Source: Halobiforma lacisalsi AJ5
GTDB taxonomy: Archaea > Halobacteriota > Halobacteria > Halobacteriales > Natrialbaceae
DNA length: 64,000 nt
Direction of reading: 5' to 3'
NCBI RefSeq assembly: GCF_000226975.2
Contig: NZ_CP019286.1
Coordinates: forward strand, 62,001-126,000
Under the pieces are notes generated by a model. That model did no database searches, had not been told where the DNA came from, and saw nothing but the letters and a program-made list of their open reading frames with translations. Position 1 is the first letter of the stretch, and the number at the start of each line of letters is the position of its first letter. The translations under genes and the position numbers were made by a program. Below, piece after piece: positions 45,935-54,068 of the stretch.

Positions 45935-47167
45935 ATGTTTGTATTCCTTGGTTCGTACAGCGGAGGCGGCGGAGGAGGTTCGTCGGATGACGATGATTCG
46001 CAGGATGGAGGATCGACAGATGACCAGTCTCAGACAGGTATTGATGATTTCGGCGGAGATGGTGAAGAAGTCGATGATTCTGATAGCGGTGCGGCTGCTG
46101 CAGGTGCGGCCGGTGCCGCAGGTGCTGCAGCTGGTGCTGGTGCCGCTAGTGGTGCTGCTTCAGGTGCCGGTACGGGTGCTGGTACTGTTGTCGAACCACC
46201 GGAAGAAGAAGATCCTGAAGAGGGTGAGGACGAAGAGGAGTCAGAGCCTGAATCACCGGAGATAGAAGAACCAGATCTCGAAGAGTCGGAAACGGAGCCG
46301 GAAGACGACATCAATGAGCCTGAGACAGAGGAAGACACGGAAGAAGAGTACGATTTTGACGAGTCTGACGACGTTGAAGAGGATACGGAAGAAGAGGAAG
46401 ACGCCGACAAAGAAGACGAAGAGGATGAAGACGAGGACGAAGATAAGACAGTAGTCGTGGTCCAGGAAGTCGATGCGTTGAGCGCGATGTCCTGGGGCGT
46501 CCAGCCTGTGATGAAACGTGTTGAGGAGTGCTACGGCGAAGACGTTGAGGTCTTCTACAAACCTGCTCCTGTCCGAGAGATCGATCCTGAGCAGGAGAAA
46601 CAGAAGTGGAGAGACGTCGGTCAGCAGCTGGGTATGCCTGTTGATCCTTCGTTCTGCGACGAGGATCCACCGGAGTCCACGGACCTGGTCAACAAGGCGT
46701 TCGAGGCAGCTATCCAGCAGTACCGTGGAGAGGATTATATCCGGGCGTTGTGGCAGCAAGGTGTTGCAACTGGCCATGACATCAACGACAGGGAGGTCCT
46801 GATCGACCTGGCGTCAGATCTCGGGATGGATCGGGAGCGTTTCGAGGACGATTTAGATGAGGTGGAACTGGAGTCTGGTGAGCGTGACGAGCTTCCGTTC
46901 ACGTTTATGGAGATCCAGGGGAAGCCGGTGCCGAAGAATGGCCGTGTCCGGTACACGGATTTCAAGACTCAGTTCACGTTCCAGGGTATCGACGAGCAAA
47001 GTCCTCAGGACTTGCAGGGCTTCGTAGAGGAGCATGGTCCTGTAGCCACGCCCGAGGTCATGGAGGTCTACGGAATCCAGCGTCAGGAGGCGGTGCAACG
47101 TCTCCAGGATCTGGATAGTGTTTCGTCGTTCAAGGCCGGCGGCGAGCGCTTCTGGTATCTCGAGTAG
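45935..47167 (+). CDS. Acidic, Gly/Ala-rich protein with a DsbA-like domain
   Basis: 410 residues. The N-terminal ~175 are low-complexity: a Gly-run, Asp-rich stretch, an Ala/Gly repeat (AAAAGAAGAAGAAAGAGAAS) and a long Glu/Asp tract. Residues ~178-320 resemble a DsbA/FrnE-like thioredoxin fold (VDALSAMSWGVQPVMKRVEE, PSFCDEDPPES, DYIRALWQQGVATGHDINDR). The CxxC active site is absent, with SAMSWG in its place. A C-terminal ~75 residues look like a winged helix (TPEVMEVYGIQRQEAVQRLQ). Role unknown; it could be a scaffold protein. It is co-transcribed with the truncated gene before it. Confidence 0.6.
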   Translation: MFVFLGSYSGGGGGGSSDDDDSQDGGSTDDQSQTGIDDFGGDGEEVDDSDSGAAAAGAAGAAGAAAGAGAASGAASGAGTGAGTVVEPPEEEDPEEGEDEEESEPESPEIEEPDLEESETEPEDDINEPETEEDTEEEYDFDESDDVEEDTEEEEDADKEDEEDEDEDEDKTVVVVQEVDALSAMSWGVQPVMKRVEECYGEDVEVFYKPAPVREIDPEQEKQKWRDVGQQLGMPVDPSFCDEDPPESTDLVNKAFEAAIQQYRGEDYIRALWQQGVATGHDINDREVLIDLASDLGMDRERFEDDLDEVELESGERDELPFTFMEIQGKPVPKNGRVRYTDFKTQFTFQGIDEQSPQDLQGFVEEHGPVATPEVMEVYGIQRQEAVQRLQDLDSVSSFKAGGERFWYLE

Positions 47168-47182
47168 CTTGGAGTCAATCCT

Positions 47183-47344
47183 TTAGCAGGTGAGATTTAT
47201 TCGTCGATTCCTGCTTCTCTGAACATTTTCTTTCTGTGATCGGCAGTGTGAGCAGGCGTGCAGGGTGCCGTCGTTGTCAGCGAATACTCGCTTGTATTGG
47301 TCAGTGACGTGGTGGCCGCAGTTATCACAACGCAGGTTTGGTAA
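47183..47344 (-). pseudogene. Possible zinc-ribbon microprotein lacking a start codon
   Basis: A minus-strand frame reads (L)PNLRCDNCGHHVTDQYKRVF then ADNDGTLHACSHCRSQKENV to a stop at 47183. The two CxxC knuckles 25-30 residues apart and the RVFADNDG core match small haloarchaeal zinc-finger proteins (DUF7563-like). Where such proteins begin MP, this has TTA-CCA, and an in-frame stop lies just upstream, so the start codon seems mutated. The remaining gap 47345-47537 holds nothing clear. Confidence 0.42.
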
Positions 47345-47537
47345 GGCCAGTCAGTTCGCCAGTGAAATCTTCGGAAACTGTGGAGGGGTAGATACCGGTG
47401 TGTATTGAGGTTCTCGGAAAGGGCTTTGTGTTATTACTGATGATCTTCTATTGTATCTGAGGCACTGCGACAGGTGCTAAAGCACGACTCTCTGCCAGAT
47501 GACTAGACAGTAGCTCCGAGCCTCTTTTGTGTTGGTT

Positions 47538-48819
47538 ACTCAGCTTTGCACGTTAGCGTCGGTGGTTGAGTGAACGAAGAGGTGGTCGATCTCTTCCATG
47601 AGGTCATCGACGCCACGATCATCGTTGTCCCGAACCCACGAGAGAAGGTTGTAGACGGCTTCCTTCAGCGAATGTTCGAGGTTCGCTCGAAGCGATGACG
47701 CTTTCGAGCGAACCGTCCCCAAGGCGCTCGACTCAGGATCAAGACGAACGAGACTGTAGGCAGCCATCAGAAGGTGCCAGTGCCGACTGGCACCTTCGTC
47801 GGTCTGCATCTCGCAGTCTCCTAGGCCGAGATCCTGCTTCGAGTCCTCGAAGAACGTCTCGATGCGCCACCGCATCCCGTAGGAGCGGATCACGTGCTGG
47901 GTCGGTGCGTCGATTTTGTTCGTGGCGAGGTACTTGACCGGGTTCTCTTCGTCGTCTTCGTCAGTTTCTTTCTCGGCGATGACCAGCTTCACGTCTCCCA
48001 GTTGGGAGACGGGAAGCTTCTTCGTCCAGATGTGGTAGGTCTCGTCCTCAACGTTACGCTCGACGGTGTCGATGCGCTCTGCCAGCGCATCGACGCTGAT
48101 CTCTTCGCCGGCGTAGGTTACCTGTCGGTTGCTCCGGAGCGGGCCGATCCAGTCGTTACCGTAGGATTCGATGTGTTCGACGAGGGCAGAATCGTGAGCG
48201 AACCACGAGTCGAAGAGGTAGGTGTCCGCCGGGACACCTACCTCGTCTTCGAGTTCGGTGACGATCTCACGGGCGAGATCGTACTTGGTGTCGTGGTTTT
48301 GGTCATCTTCGTCCTGTTTTTCGTAGAGGCGGAAAGTGAGTGGGTAGGCAGTTTTGTCGTCAGCGTAGAAGGCGTAGATGAGGTCTTGGCCCCAGAAAGT
48401 GTCACCTTCGGCGTGATCATAGAAGTGTCCGACGCCGGGGACTTCGTCCCCGGCTTTCTCGGTGATCGTGTCGTCGAGGATGATGTAGCCATCCTTCGAC
48501 CAACGTGTTTCGCCGTGTTTTTGGAGTTCTTCGAGGCGTTCGTGGTTAAATTGCTGTTCGTCCCAGTCGTACTCGGTGAGGAACTTGTTGAGAGCGCGTT
48601 TGCCGCTGGCTGGAAGAACTTCGCGTGCGATGCCCGCCACGGTCTTGTTGCTGGCCGCAACAAGACCTGTGGCGTAGGTTTTGGCATGACGGCGTTGTGC
48701 CGGTGACAGCGAGTCGAACTCGTCGAACACGCGCGTACACGACAGGAAATCCGTGATCGGCATCATCTGTCTTTGGCACTTCCTACGTCACGCTCCTACT
48801 TCAACGTGCAAAGCTGAGT
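47538..48819 (-). mobile_element. Complete IS701-family insertion sequence
   Basis: 1282 bp bounded by perfect 17-bp inverted repeats ACTCAGCTTTGCACGTT at 47538-47554 and 48803-48819. The flanks share TGGTT (47533-47537 and 48820-48824), a likely 5-bp target duplication. It carries one full transposase gene and looks capable of transposition. It lies 25 bp past the end of the AbrB-membrane gene. Confidence 0.88.
47540..48766 (-). CDS. IS701-family transposase
   Basis: 408 residues with the DDE blocks IILDDTITEKAG (~95), LFDSWFAHDSALVEHI (~188) and MRWRIETFFEDSKQDLGLGD (~300), the last holding the catalytic Glu. The N-terminal helical domain (SLSPAQRRHAKTYATGLVAA) fits IS701. Its length is normal for haloarchaeal members, with no frameshift. 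The stop codon lies within the left terminal repeat. Confidence 0.93.
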   Translation of the reverse strand: MMPITDFLSCTRVFDEFDSLSPAQRRHAKTYATGLVAASNKTVAGIAREVLPASGKRALNKFLTEYDWDEQQFNHERLEELQKHGETRWSKDGYIILDDTITEKAGDEVPGVGHFYDHAEGDTFWGQDLIYAFYADDKTAYPLTFRLYEKQDEDDQNHDTKYDLAREIVTELEDEVGVPADTYLFDSWFAHDSALVEHIESYGNDWIGPLRSNRQVTYAGEEISVDALAERIDTVERNVEDETYHIWTKKLPVSQLGDVKLVIAEKETDEDDEENPVKYLATNKIDAPTQHVIRSYGMRWRIETFFEDSKQDLGLGDCEMQTDEGASRHWHLLMAAYSLVRLDPESSALGTVRSKASSLRANLEHSLKEAVYNLLSWVRDNDDRGVDDLMEEIDHLFVHSTTDANVQS

Positions 48820-48844
48820 TGGTTAGGAAAGAATCGAGGTTACT

Positions 48845-49501
48845 CTACTCTGATGGCATGTTGGCCAGTTTGCGGACTGTTTCCTTGCGATCCGGGAGTA
48901 AGAGGATCATCACGATCGCGCCGAAGGCAAGGGCAGTGATCAGACCGGCCCACTCGACCGGATCGCCAGCTGCAAGCCTCTCGATTGCGCCGTTCTGGCT
49001 CAGCAGTATAGTGGCAACCGCTGCGATCAGTGCCCAGCTTCCGATGATCATTGTCGCGGTGGACCTGTTTGGCGGATACTTGATCTCCGGGTGAGCCTTC
49101 ATGAAGACAGACTTCGCACGGCTCCATGAGGCCGCTACAGTCGCGTACCAGGAAGCAACAGCAACCAGCGAGATAGCACTGCGAGTCTTGGTCGACTCGT
49201 TAACTATCTTGGCCACTTCGATCCCGCTGATTTTGAGCTTCACTTTCTTGTCGTCGATTCCCAGTACCTCTCGCACCTCCTTGTCAATCCTGACGACTCC
49301 CCGGTCGTTGATACGCGAAATAGTGCTACAAGTTTCGTCCGGCAACTGTTTGACGTCGATTCCTTCGTCTTCGACTTTCACGACCTTGATTTCAGAGAGT
49401 CTAACGAGATCACCATCTGTGATATCAAGTAAATCCCGGATCTCGGAGTCGATTGTGACACTCCCGCGTTCGTTCATATAAGCGATCGTTTGTTCGCTCA
49501 T
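48845..49501 (-). CDS. Protein with two AbrB-like domains and a membrane tail
   Basis: 218 residues. Residues ~1-50 (AYMNERGSVTIDSEIRDLLD) and ~58-105 (SRINDRGVVRIDKEVREVLG) are two copies of a SpoVT/AbrB-like hairpin domain. Then come helices and two transmembrane segments (~152-170 TMIIGSWALIAAVATILL; ~185-203 WAGLITALAFGAIVMILLL). AbrB domains normally bind DNA, so a membrane-anchored double AbrB is unusual and could tether DNA or sense signals. An inverted repeat and TATA-like box lie upstream (49552-49567; near 49527). Confidence 0.65.
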   Translation of the reverse strand: MSEQTIAYMNERGSVTIDSEIRDLLDITDGDLVRLSEIKVVKVEDEGIDVKQLPDETCSTISRINDRGVVRIDKEVREVLGIDDKKVKLKISGIEVAKIVNESTKTRSAISLVAVASWYATVAASWSRAKSVFMKAHPEIKYPPNRSTATMIIGSWALIAAVATILLSQNGAIERLAAGDPVEWAGLITALAFGAIVMILLLPDRKETVRKLANMPSE

Positions 49502-49551
49502 GCAATCAACTGGTTAACGAAATACTATATTTCTGTTGGTCATTCAAAATA

Positions 49552-49567
49552 TTCCAATCAATTGGAA
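49552..49567 (-). promoter_or_regulatory. Perfect palindrome upstream of the double-AbrB gene
   Basis: TTCCAAT-CA-ATTGGAA has 7-nt perfect arms, about 50-65 nt before the ATG (49501). A TATA-like AATATAGTATTT is about 26 nt before the start, so the palindrome covers the region just upstream of the core promoter. It is a candidate operator, perhaps for autoregulation by the AbrB domains. The rest of 49502-49772 has no clear gene. Confidence 0.4.
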
Positions 49568-49772
49568 CGTTTGATATTGGTGTATTGACGTTTCAGACTC
49601 AGTCGAATACAATCTGACTTGTATTGAGAATCTCCGATTCAATTAGCCATACTCATCATGTTCTCGTTTTTCCCTCTCGATTAATACTGAGGTTAGCACT
49701 CTGTCCGAGGATACATTCAAAAATCTATTCGAGGCTTGGGATTCGTTTCCTGCGTATTTTAGCGGTTTTCGC

Positions 49773-51428
49773 TTGATAGCTGATGATCAGCGGTTGTTCG
49801 AATTGTCCGGAAGAGAACTCAGCGTAAACGATGAGGGGTTAGAAGCCCTCGTTGAACGCGATCTGGACCCTGCAGTCGACATCGATTATTATCGTGGCGG
49901 GTTCGACCGGTACTATCCAGACGAGATCCGGAACGCTGCTGGTTTGCTTTATGGATTTGCATCAGAACTCAACGATGCGAACACTACCGTCACCATCGAA
50001 CTTGGCCTTCAGAAGGGGCGAATTGCCTCGGAGCTCCTCAGCGAGGAGTTCTCCTCCGATTTAAATTTGAATCCTCTCCTTTGGTGGGCGCCATCGGATC
50101 TGTTCAGATGGATCGGAAGTCACAGCCCACATGAAGTTGCAGCTGAGCTATTCGAATACGAGTCCTTCCCTGTATTTCTCTTTCTTCAGGATGCTCCTGA
50201 TGAGGTCTTTCCTGTTACAATGTGGACTGCGAGTAGCGTTGAAGCACTCCCAAAAGAGGAACTTGAGGAGGCTGCCGACCAGTACTTTGACTGTATGTCT
50301 GCTTCCCGAAAGTTCACTCACTGGCGTGGAGACCTTTCACCAATCCACCCTTCGATAGTTGAGGGTCTTTGGGAAACCTGCGATAGCGAACAAGTTTCTC
50401 CTCTCTATTCATACTCTCTGTTAGGTGTTCTCTCCGCAGCTGTTGACCATGACGGCCAGATGATGCAGTTCCAATTCTCTAATGAACCTGAATTCAATCC
50501 TCGGCTTGACTTGTCTGAGCAATGTGTAGAGTGGGGCAATGACGGAATATGTGCAATTCGAGATCTCCACCAATCGTTTGAAGCTGAAGAGAAAAAAGAT
50601 GCATTTCGAGATCTCTGGCAGTTAGCTATAACTGAACACTGTCGAGGTACAGAGCGTGGTATCGAAATGCTTCCAGAGGTCATTGAGGATGTTAAATCGA
50701 GTTACCAAGACCTCCAGGTATCTGCTGTCGAAGAAAACTTCGAAGCTCTGAGTGACGTACTTGAAGACACGCAGACTTTAATGGCTGGATTAACTGATCG
50801 GCTTTCATCGGCAGCCAATGAAACTTCTCAAGATATTCAACGATTGACGTTTACACTCCTTGGTGCAATCGTCGCGAACATCTTCTTGGTACTTCGATGG
50901 AGCGACCGAAGTCTAGTGCCACCATTTTCGCTTTTTGTTCTTATTGTGATTGTTGGATTCTACCTCCCCCTCATTCAAGGAAGAATTGAGGATCTGAACC
51001 ACACAATCACAGAAGTGAAGAACGACTATGAATTCTACGAGAAGCATATTCGCCGGTTCAACAAGGACCTATTCCGGTTTGGTGATCTTGAAGATCGGAA
51101 ATCAGCATACGTGAAGTTAGCTGAAAAGCAACGCCAGCGGGCACAAACCCAGCTTCGAAGAGTCTTCTACGCTCTACTCACCGTTTGGTGCGGATTGGCC
51201 ATCTGGTCTGGGTTCGCATATTCGTTCGGACAACCGCAGTCGCTTGCGTTAGCGTTCTCTGGTGTAGTGCTTGCCATCCTTTCTTTTGCCCCCACTGATG
51301 GGCCGTTCGGTCACGGCGGTTACGACTATTTCAGCAGAAGTGCGGCGGTAGTCACTCTTGTCATCATCTTCCTTTCGTTCGCTTACCCCCTACTTCCGCT
51401 GTCTATCGGAAGCATCCAGAACTTCTGA
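49773..51428 (+). CDS. Large membrane protein, unknown function
   Basis: 551 residues from a TTG at 49773. The frame remains open and protein-like upstream (TFKNLFEAWDSFPAYFSGFR) back to a stop near 49640, but I see no ATG, GTG or TTG there, so the true start is uncertain. The N-terminal ~340 residues are soluble and acidic, a coiled-coil region follows (VEENFEALSDVLEDTQTLMA), and five transmembrane segments lie between ~365 and 545. I do not recognise a family. It precedes the AddB-like gene by 52 nt on the same strand and may share its operon. Confidence 0.6.
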   Translation: MIADDQRLFELSGRELSVNDEGLEALVERDLDPAVDIDYYRGGFDRYYPDEIRNAAGLLYGFASELNDANTTVTIELGLQKGRIASELLSEEFSSDLNLNPLLWWAPSDLFRWIGSHSPHEVAAELFEYESFPVFLFLQDAPDEVFPVTMWTASSVEALPKEELEEAADQYFDCMSASRKFTHWRGDLSPIHPSIVEGLWETCDSEQVSPLYSYSLLGVLSAAVDHDGQMMQFQFSNEPEFNPRLDLSEQCVEWGNDGICAIRDLHQSFEAEEKKDAFRDLWQLAITEHCRGTERGIEMLPEVIEDVKSSYQDLQVSAVEENFEALSDVLEDTQTLMAGLTDRLSSAANETSQDIQRLTFTLLGAIVANIFLVLRWSDRSLVPPFSLFVLIVIVGFYLPLIQGRIEDLNHTITEVKNDYEFYEKHIRRFNKDLFRFGDLEDRKSAYVKLAEKQRQRAQTQLRRVFYALLTVWCGLAIWSGFAYSFGQPQSLALAFSGVVLAILSFAPTDGPFGHGGYDYFSRSAAVVTLVIIFLSFAYPLLPLSIGSIQNF

Positions 51429-51479
51429 TTGGACTGTTCCGACGACACATTTTTGAAACCCACCTGAGTCTGATAGTCT

Positions 51480-54068
51480 GTGTCAATTATACGAGCGAAG
51501 TCTATCGATTCTCTCTATGAAGAATGCAAGGATTTCGACCTTGTGCTTGTGCCGGATGCGCCGATGGCGAGCGCCCTGAACCGGCGTCTTGACCAACCTC
51601 ACTTCGGACCATTCGCGATCACACCACGGCGCCTGGCTGCCCGACGTCGAGAACAGGCCGAAGATCGACTCGCGTTCCTCGAAATCATTCAGACGACTGA
51701 CCTCAACTGGAAGGAGACGTCCTATGCGGTCGGGAACATCCTCCAGTGCTGGGAGTATCAGGGGACGGCTGACGCTATTCTGGACTACGAGCAGTTCGCG
51801 ACGACGGCAACGCACACTGCTGTCGACTGTATCACAGAGATGGACACGACGTCTAACCGTCTCACTGAGTACAGTATCGAAGCCGACACGTCGGTCGCTG
51901 TCGTCGGCTTCAAGCAACTTACCGAACTCGAACGCTCGATCCTTCCCCCAGACTACGAGACGGTCGACCCGTTCACCGACGAGTCATTCGATCATCCACC
52001 CTTCCGCATTCTCGACTCACCGGCCGCAATCGTCGACGCGGTCCTCGATACGGTCACACCGGAGAACGCCGACGACGTGGCTGTCGTCCTCGATGCAGCT
52101 AGTCAGTATTCCTCGCTCATTGAGTCGGCGCTGGAAGCTGCAGAGATTCCATATTACGGTGGTCCGGGGTTCAATGACGATGCTCGTCACCGCGCATTCC
52201 TACAGCTCCTTCGAAGTGCCCACGCTGGCCGGGATACGCGAGTAGGCGACGTTCGACCACTCCTCACCCAGCTCGGGATGCCCGTCGACATCGAGCACGA
52301 CGAGAAGCGTCTCTACGACCTTGACCGCCCGGAAGTAGACTGGCTCCTTGAGTTCCGTGATGAGATTCGGTCCCGCACATTCGAGGAGGTCATCGACGAA
52401 TACGAAGCAGTCACGGACGCCTCTATTGACGCCTTCAGAGAGGAACTCGCGACGCTCGGCCTCCTTGACGACGCTGTCATCGAACCGGCAGTTGACCGTC
52501 TCGAGTTCTATCTACAGTCGTACGAAGTTCCTGTGGATCGGGAGAACGAAGGTGTCCTATTGGCAGATGCAAAATCGGCTGCTCACGTCGACCGCGCTGT
52601 CGTGTTCTATCTCGCCCTTGACGAAGGTTGGACACATTCGTCGCCCCGCCGCCCGTGGGTCGACCGAAATCAGGAGTTCGAGCGGAACATCCGGCAGTTC
52701 CAGCTCCTCCTGCAGAACGGCGTCGACCAGTACTACCTCGTGCAGGACACCGCCGGTGGAACGCCCGTCACCCCGTGCCTATACTTTGAGGAACTGTTCG
52801 ATGAGGAGTTCGACCGATTCAGTGATTTGGACTCACTGCAGCATTCACGGGCGTCTCGAACGACACAGGACGGATTCGAAAAAGAACCACTCGATGTCTC
52901 CCCCGAGGAAGTCACCGCACTCAGCCAGTCGAGCCTGAACTCCTACGTCAATTCACCCCGCGATTACTTCTTCAGCCGACTCGTCGACAATCCGGATAAG
53001 GATCACTTCAGGGAAGGGAACCTGTTCCACGACTTCGCGGAGTTCTATGTCTCGCATCCGGACGCCATCACGTCTGATACACTCGACGATGTAGCCGCAA
53101 CCATTCTCGACGAAGTCGACCCGTTCCTCCGGGGCGTCGACCAGGAAGTCCGACTCACTAAGTACCGTGTCGGTCTCCAGACCATCGTTGAATACCTGAA
53201 TGCAAACTCTCCTCACGGTGACACCCTGGTGACGCCTGACGGTGGTCGGGGAGAGAACTTCTTCGCCGAGTATTACGACCGCCCCATCGATGCGTCGCAC
53301 ACCGAACGCTGGTTCGAGAACACTGATCTCGGGTTGAAGGGCAAGATCGACCTCGTTCACAGCCCGACCCGACTCCTCGACTATAAGAGTGGCTCAAAGA
53401 AGTCAGCATACTCGATTGTAAAGCATTCGGCGATTGATCCACCGAGCGATAAACCGAACTTCCAGGCGTTGCTGTATCTCGCTCACCAGCGGACTGAGCA
53501 CCCGGATGAGGAACTGCGATTCACGTTCTTCCACTTCCTCGAAACGCTTGACGATGTGGTGACTGGGGATGGATCTCTCGAGGACTGCCTCACTACGGTG
53601 ACCTACTATCCAGTCACCTTCGAGGAATACATCGCGAGCCCAGCTGTCTTCATGGAACTGCAGGAAGACGCCGCGAACGACTGTAACAAGACCTTCTCGA
53701 AGTCGACATTTGAAGTCTACCGAGCGGTGTTGGATGCGTACGAGTTCCCGGACACCAACGACAGTGACGAACTCATCGGATCCGAGTTCGGAGACGCGCT
53801 CACAGAGCGATTGATTGCTGATGTTGGGGACTACAAGTACGTGAAAAACGGCTGTAAGCAGGCCCTGAGACACCTGCTCCGTATTCGCAACCAGAACTAT
53901 TTCACCGGCGATGTGGATGCATTCGAGCAGTTCGTCCAAGATCGCCTTTCGGAGTTGAACGACCGTCGTGCCGGTGATGAGCGCTTCCCGGTTCAGGGAC
54001 TCGGTGGCGATCCAAACTATCGGTACGTGGACAACCGCGATTGCATCCTGGAGGGTGAGTCGCGATGA
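51480..54068 (+). CDS. AddB-like PD-(D/E)XK nuclease subunit
   Basis: 862 residues from GTG at 51480. The RecB-type nuclease domain is at ~600-720, with GNLFHDFAEFYV, then LGLKGKIDLVHSPTRLLDYK (the D...DYK catalytic pattern) and KPNFQALLYLAHQ (QxxxY). The N-terminal ~500 residues resemble an inactive helicase-like AddB/RecC scaffold; no Walker A is seen. It overlaps by 4 nt the AddA-like gene, so the two make a complex that would process DNA ends, in repair or against phage DNA. Confidence 0.8.
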   Translation: MSIIRAKSIDSLYEECKDFDLVLVPDAPMASALNRRLDQPHFGPFAITPRRLAARRREQAEDRLAFLEIIQTTDLNWKETSYAVGNILQCWEYQGTADAILDYEQFATTATHTAVDCITEMDTTSNRLTEYSIEADTSVAVVGFKQLTELERSILPPDYETVDPFTDESFDHPPFRILDSPAAIVDAVLDTVTPENADDVAVVLDAASQYSSLIESALEAAEIPYYGGPGFNDDARHRAFLQLLRSAHAGRDTRVGDVRPLLTQLGMPVDIEHDEKRLYDLDRPEVDWLLEFRDEIRSRTFEEVIDEYEAVTDASIDAFREELATLGLLDDAVIEPAVDRLEFYLQSYEVPVDRENEGVLLADAKSAAHVDRAVVFYLALDEGWTHSSPRRPWVDRNQEFERNIRQFQLLLQNGVDQYYLVQDTAGGTPVTPCLYFEELFDEEFDRFSDLDSLQHSRASRTTQDGFEKEPLDVSPEEVTALSQSSLNSYVNSPRDYFFSRLVDNPDKDHFREGNLFHDFAEFYVSHPDAITSDTLDDVAATILDEVDPFLRGVDQEVRLTKYRVGLQTIVEYLNANSPHGDTLVTPDGGRGENFFAEYYDRPIDASHTERWFENTDLGLKGKIDLVHSPTRLLDYKSGSKKSAYSIVKHSAIDPPSDKPNFQALLYLAHQRTEHPDEELRFTFFHFLETLDDVVTGDGSLEDCLTTVTYYPVTFEEYIASPAVFMELQEDAANDCNKTFSKSTFEVYRAVLDAYEFPDTNDSDELIGSEFGDALTERLIADVGDYKYVKNGCKQALRHLLRIRNQNYFTGDVDAFEQFVQDRLSELNDRRAGDERFPVQGLGGDPNYRYVDNRDCILEGESR

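Noticed and set aside
46030-46410. A Ser-rich minus-strand frame.
   Set aside because: It is the complement of the acidic and Ala/Gly low-complexity coding of the plus-strand gene.
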